Shown here: one piece after another, positions 63,651-64,000 of the stretch
Position numbering within the stretch: the stretch's first letter is position 1
Layout of the letters: each line of letters opens with the position of its first letter
Assembly: GCF_049243985.1 (NCBI RefSeq)
Contig: NC_135373.1
Location: 81,222,213-81,286,212, forward strand
Source of the DNA: Paroedura picta
Taxonomy: Eukaryota > Chordata > Lepidosauria > Squamata > Gekkonidae
Length of the DNA stretch: 64,000 nt
Direction: 5' to 3'
Program-made: the position numbers and the translations under genes
The notes under the pieces: generated by a model
The model's database searches: none
Seen by the model: only the letters and a program-made list of their open reading frames with translations
Told to the model about the DNA's origin: nothing

Positions 63651-64000
63651 AATTAAAATAAAAAAGTAAACAAATACATTTAACAACCCTCATGCATCAT
63701 TCATTTGATATCATTGTTTGTTTACATCAAAATCATATGGGCATCACACTGAAATGCTGGTCTAGTCTAAGGATGGCATCAGATATAACCCACTTATCTT
63801 TGACTATAAAGCACCCAAGAGCTAAGCTTTAAACTTAATGTTAGAATTTACAGACTGCAATGGAACAGTAATGTGCAGGTGTCTGTCTTTGGGGACAGAC
63901 TGTGTTCTGGTAAGTAACAGTTGGTATAACAGCAATACAACTGCAGTTGAGTCTCCCCTGCACTTTTCTACTATTATTATATCACAGAAAAGAGATTGTG
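63651..64000 (-). other. TMBIM4: TMBIM4 intron, running off the window
   Basis: No further TMBIM4 exon or repeat was recognised in the last 350 bases. Confidence 0.6.

Noticed and set aside
1-64000. CRISPR arrays, bacterial operons or phage-like modules
   Set aside because: Spliced vertebrate genes and reptile retroelements dominate; no direct-repeat/spacer array or ribosome-binding-site organised frames occur.

Overview
The window looks like nuclear DNA from a squamate reptile (lizard or snake; a gecko or other non-iguanian lizard would fit, but the sequence alone does not settle it). Three things point there: two recognisable vertebrate genes with spliced exons, a LINE mix of CR1, L2 and Bov-B (RTE), and abundant tRNA-derived SINEs of the Sauria type and of a second ~280-bp family ending in CTT repeats. 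A SPIN-like hAT transposon fits the same group.

Two protein genes are supported, both on the minus strand at the right end. LLPH (LLP homolog, a small basic nucleolar protein) is complete in coding sequence: a CpG-island first exon near 57450-57540, a start-codon exon at 56081-56282 and a last exon ending with the stop at 54063. TMBIM4 (a Bax-inhibitor-1 family membrane channel protein, also called GAAP or LFG4) is present only as its last three coding exons (63530-63647, 62636-62681, 60375-60581); the rest lies beyond position 64000. The tandem LLPH-TMBIM4 pair on one strand is the order I recall from human 12q14, so the first ~54 kb probably corresponds to the HMGA2-LLPH intergenic space. 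No HMGA2 exon was recognised.

Positions 1-53700 are otherwise a gene desert filled with mobile elements. CR1 fragments: about 8742-9460, 18350-18545, 21150-21750, 43084-43450, 47695-48400, 62728-62965. L2 fragments: about 14415-14805, 22385-22605, 28385-28845, 29580-30665, 36800-38835, 42570-43083, 61985-62265. There is one internally deleted Bov-B LINE (34130-35089) plus two Bov-B 3' tails. SINEs fall into at least five families, one derived from 5S rRNA. DNA transposons include hAT elements with visible 8-bp target duplications, PIF/Harbinger-like MITEs and a Tc1/mariner-like MITE. There is also one LTR-like fossil.

The most informative structures are nested insertions: L2 interrupted by a SINE whose CTT tail is itself interrupted by a 777-bp terminal-inverted-repeat element (36800-38835), and CR1 interrupted by a 99-bp Bov-B tail with an 11-bp duplication (9049-9169). 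Others are a SPIN-like element, a head-to-head SINE chimera, a 137-bp self-complementary microsatellite, a ~85-nt hairpin of unknown origin (25557-25641) and a perfect CTCF-consensus site at 51344-51357. No bacterial-style system, CRISPR array, rRNA gene or free-standing tRNA gene was seen.
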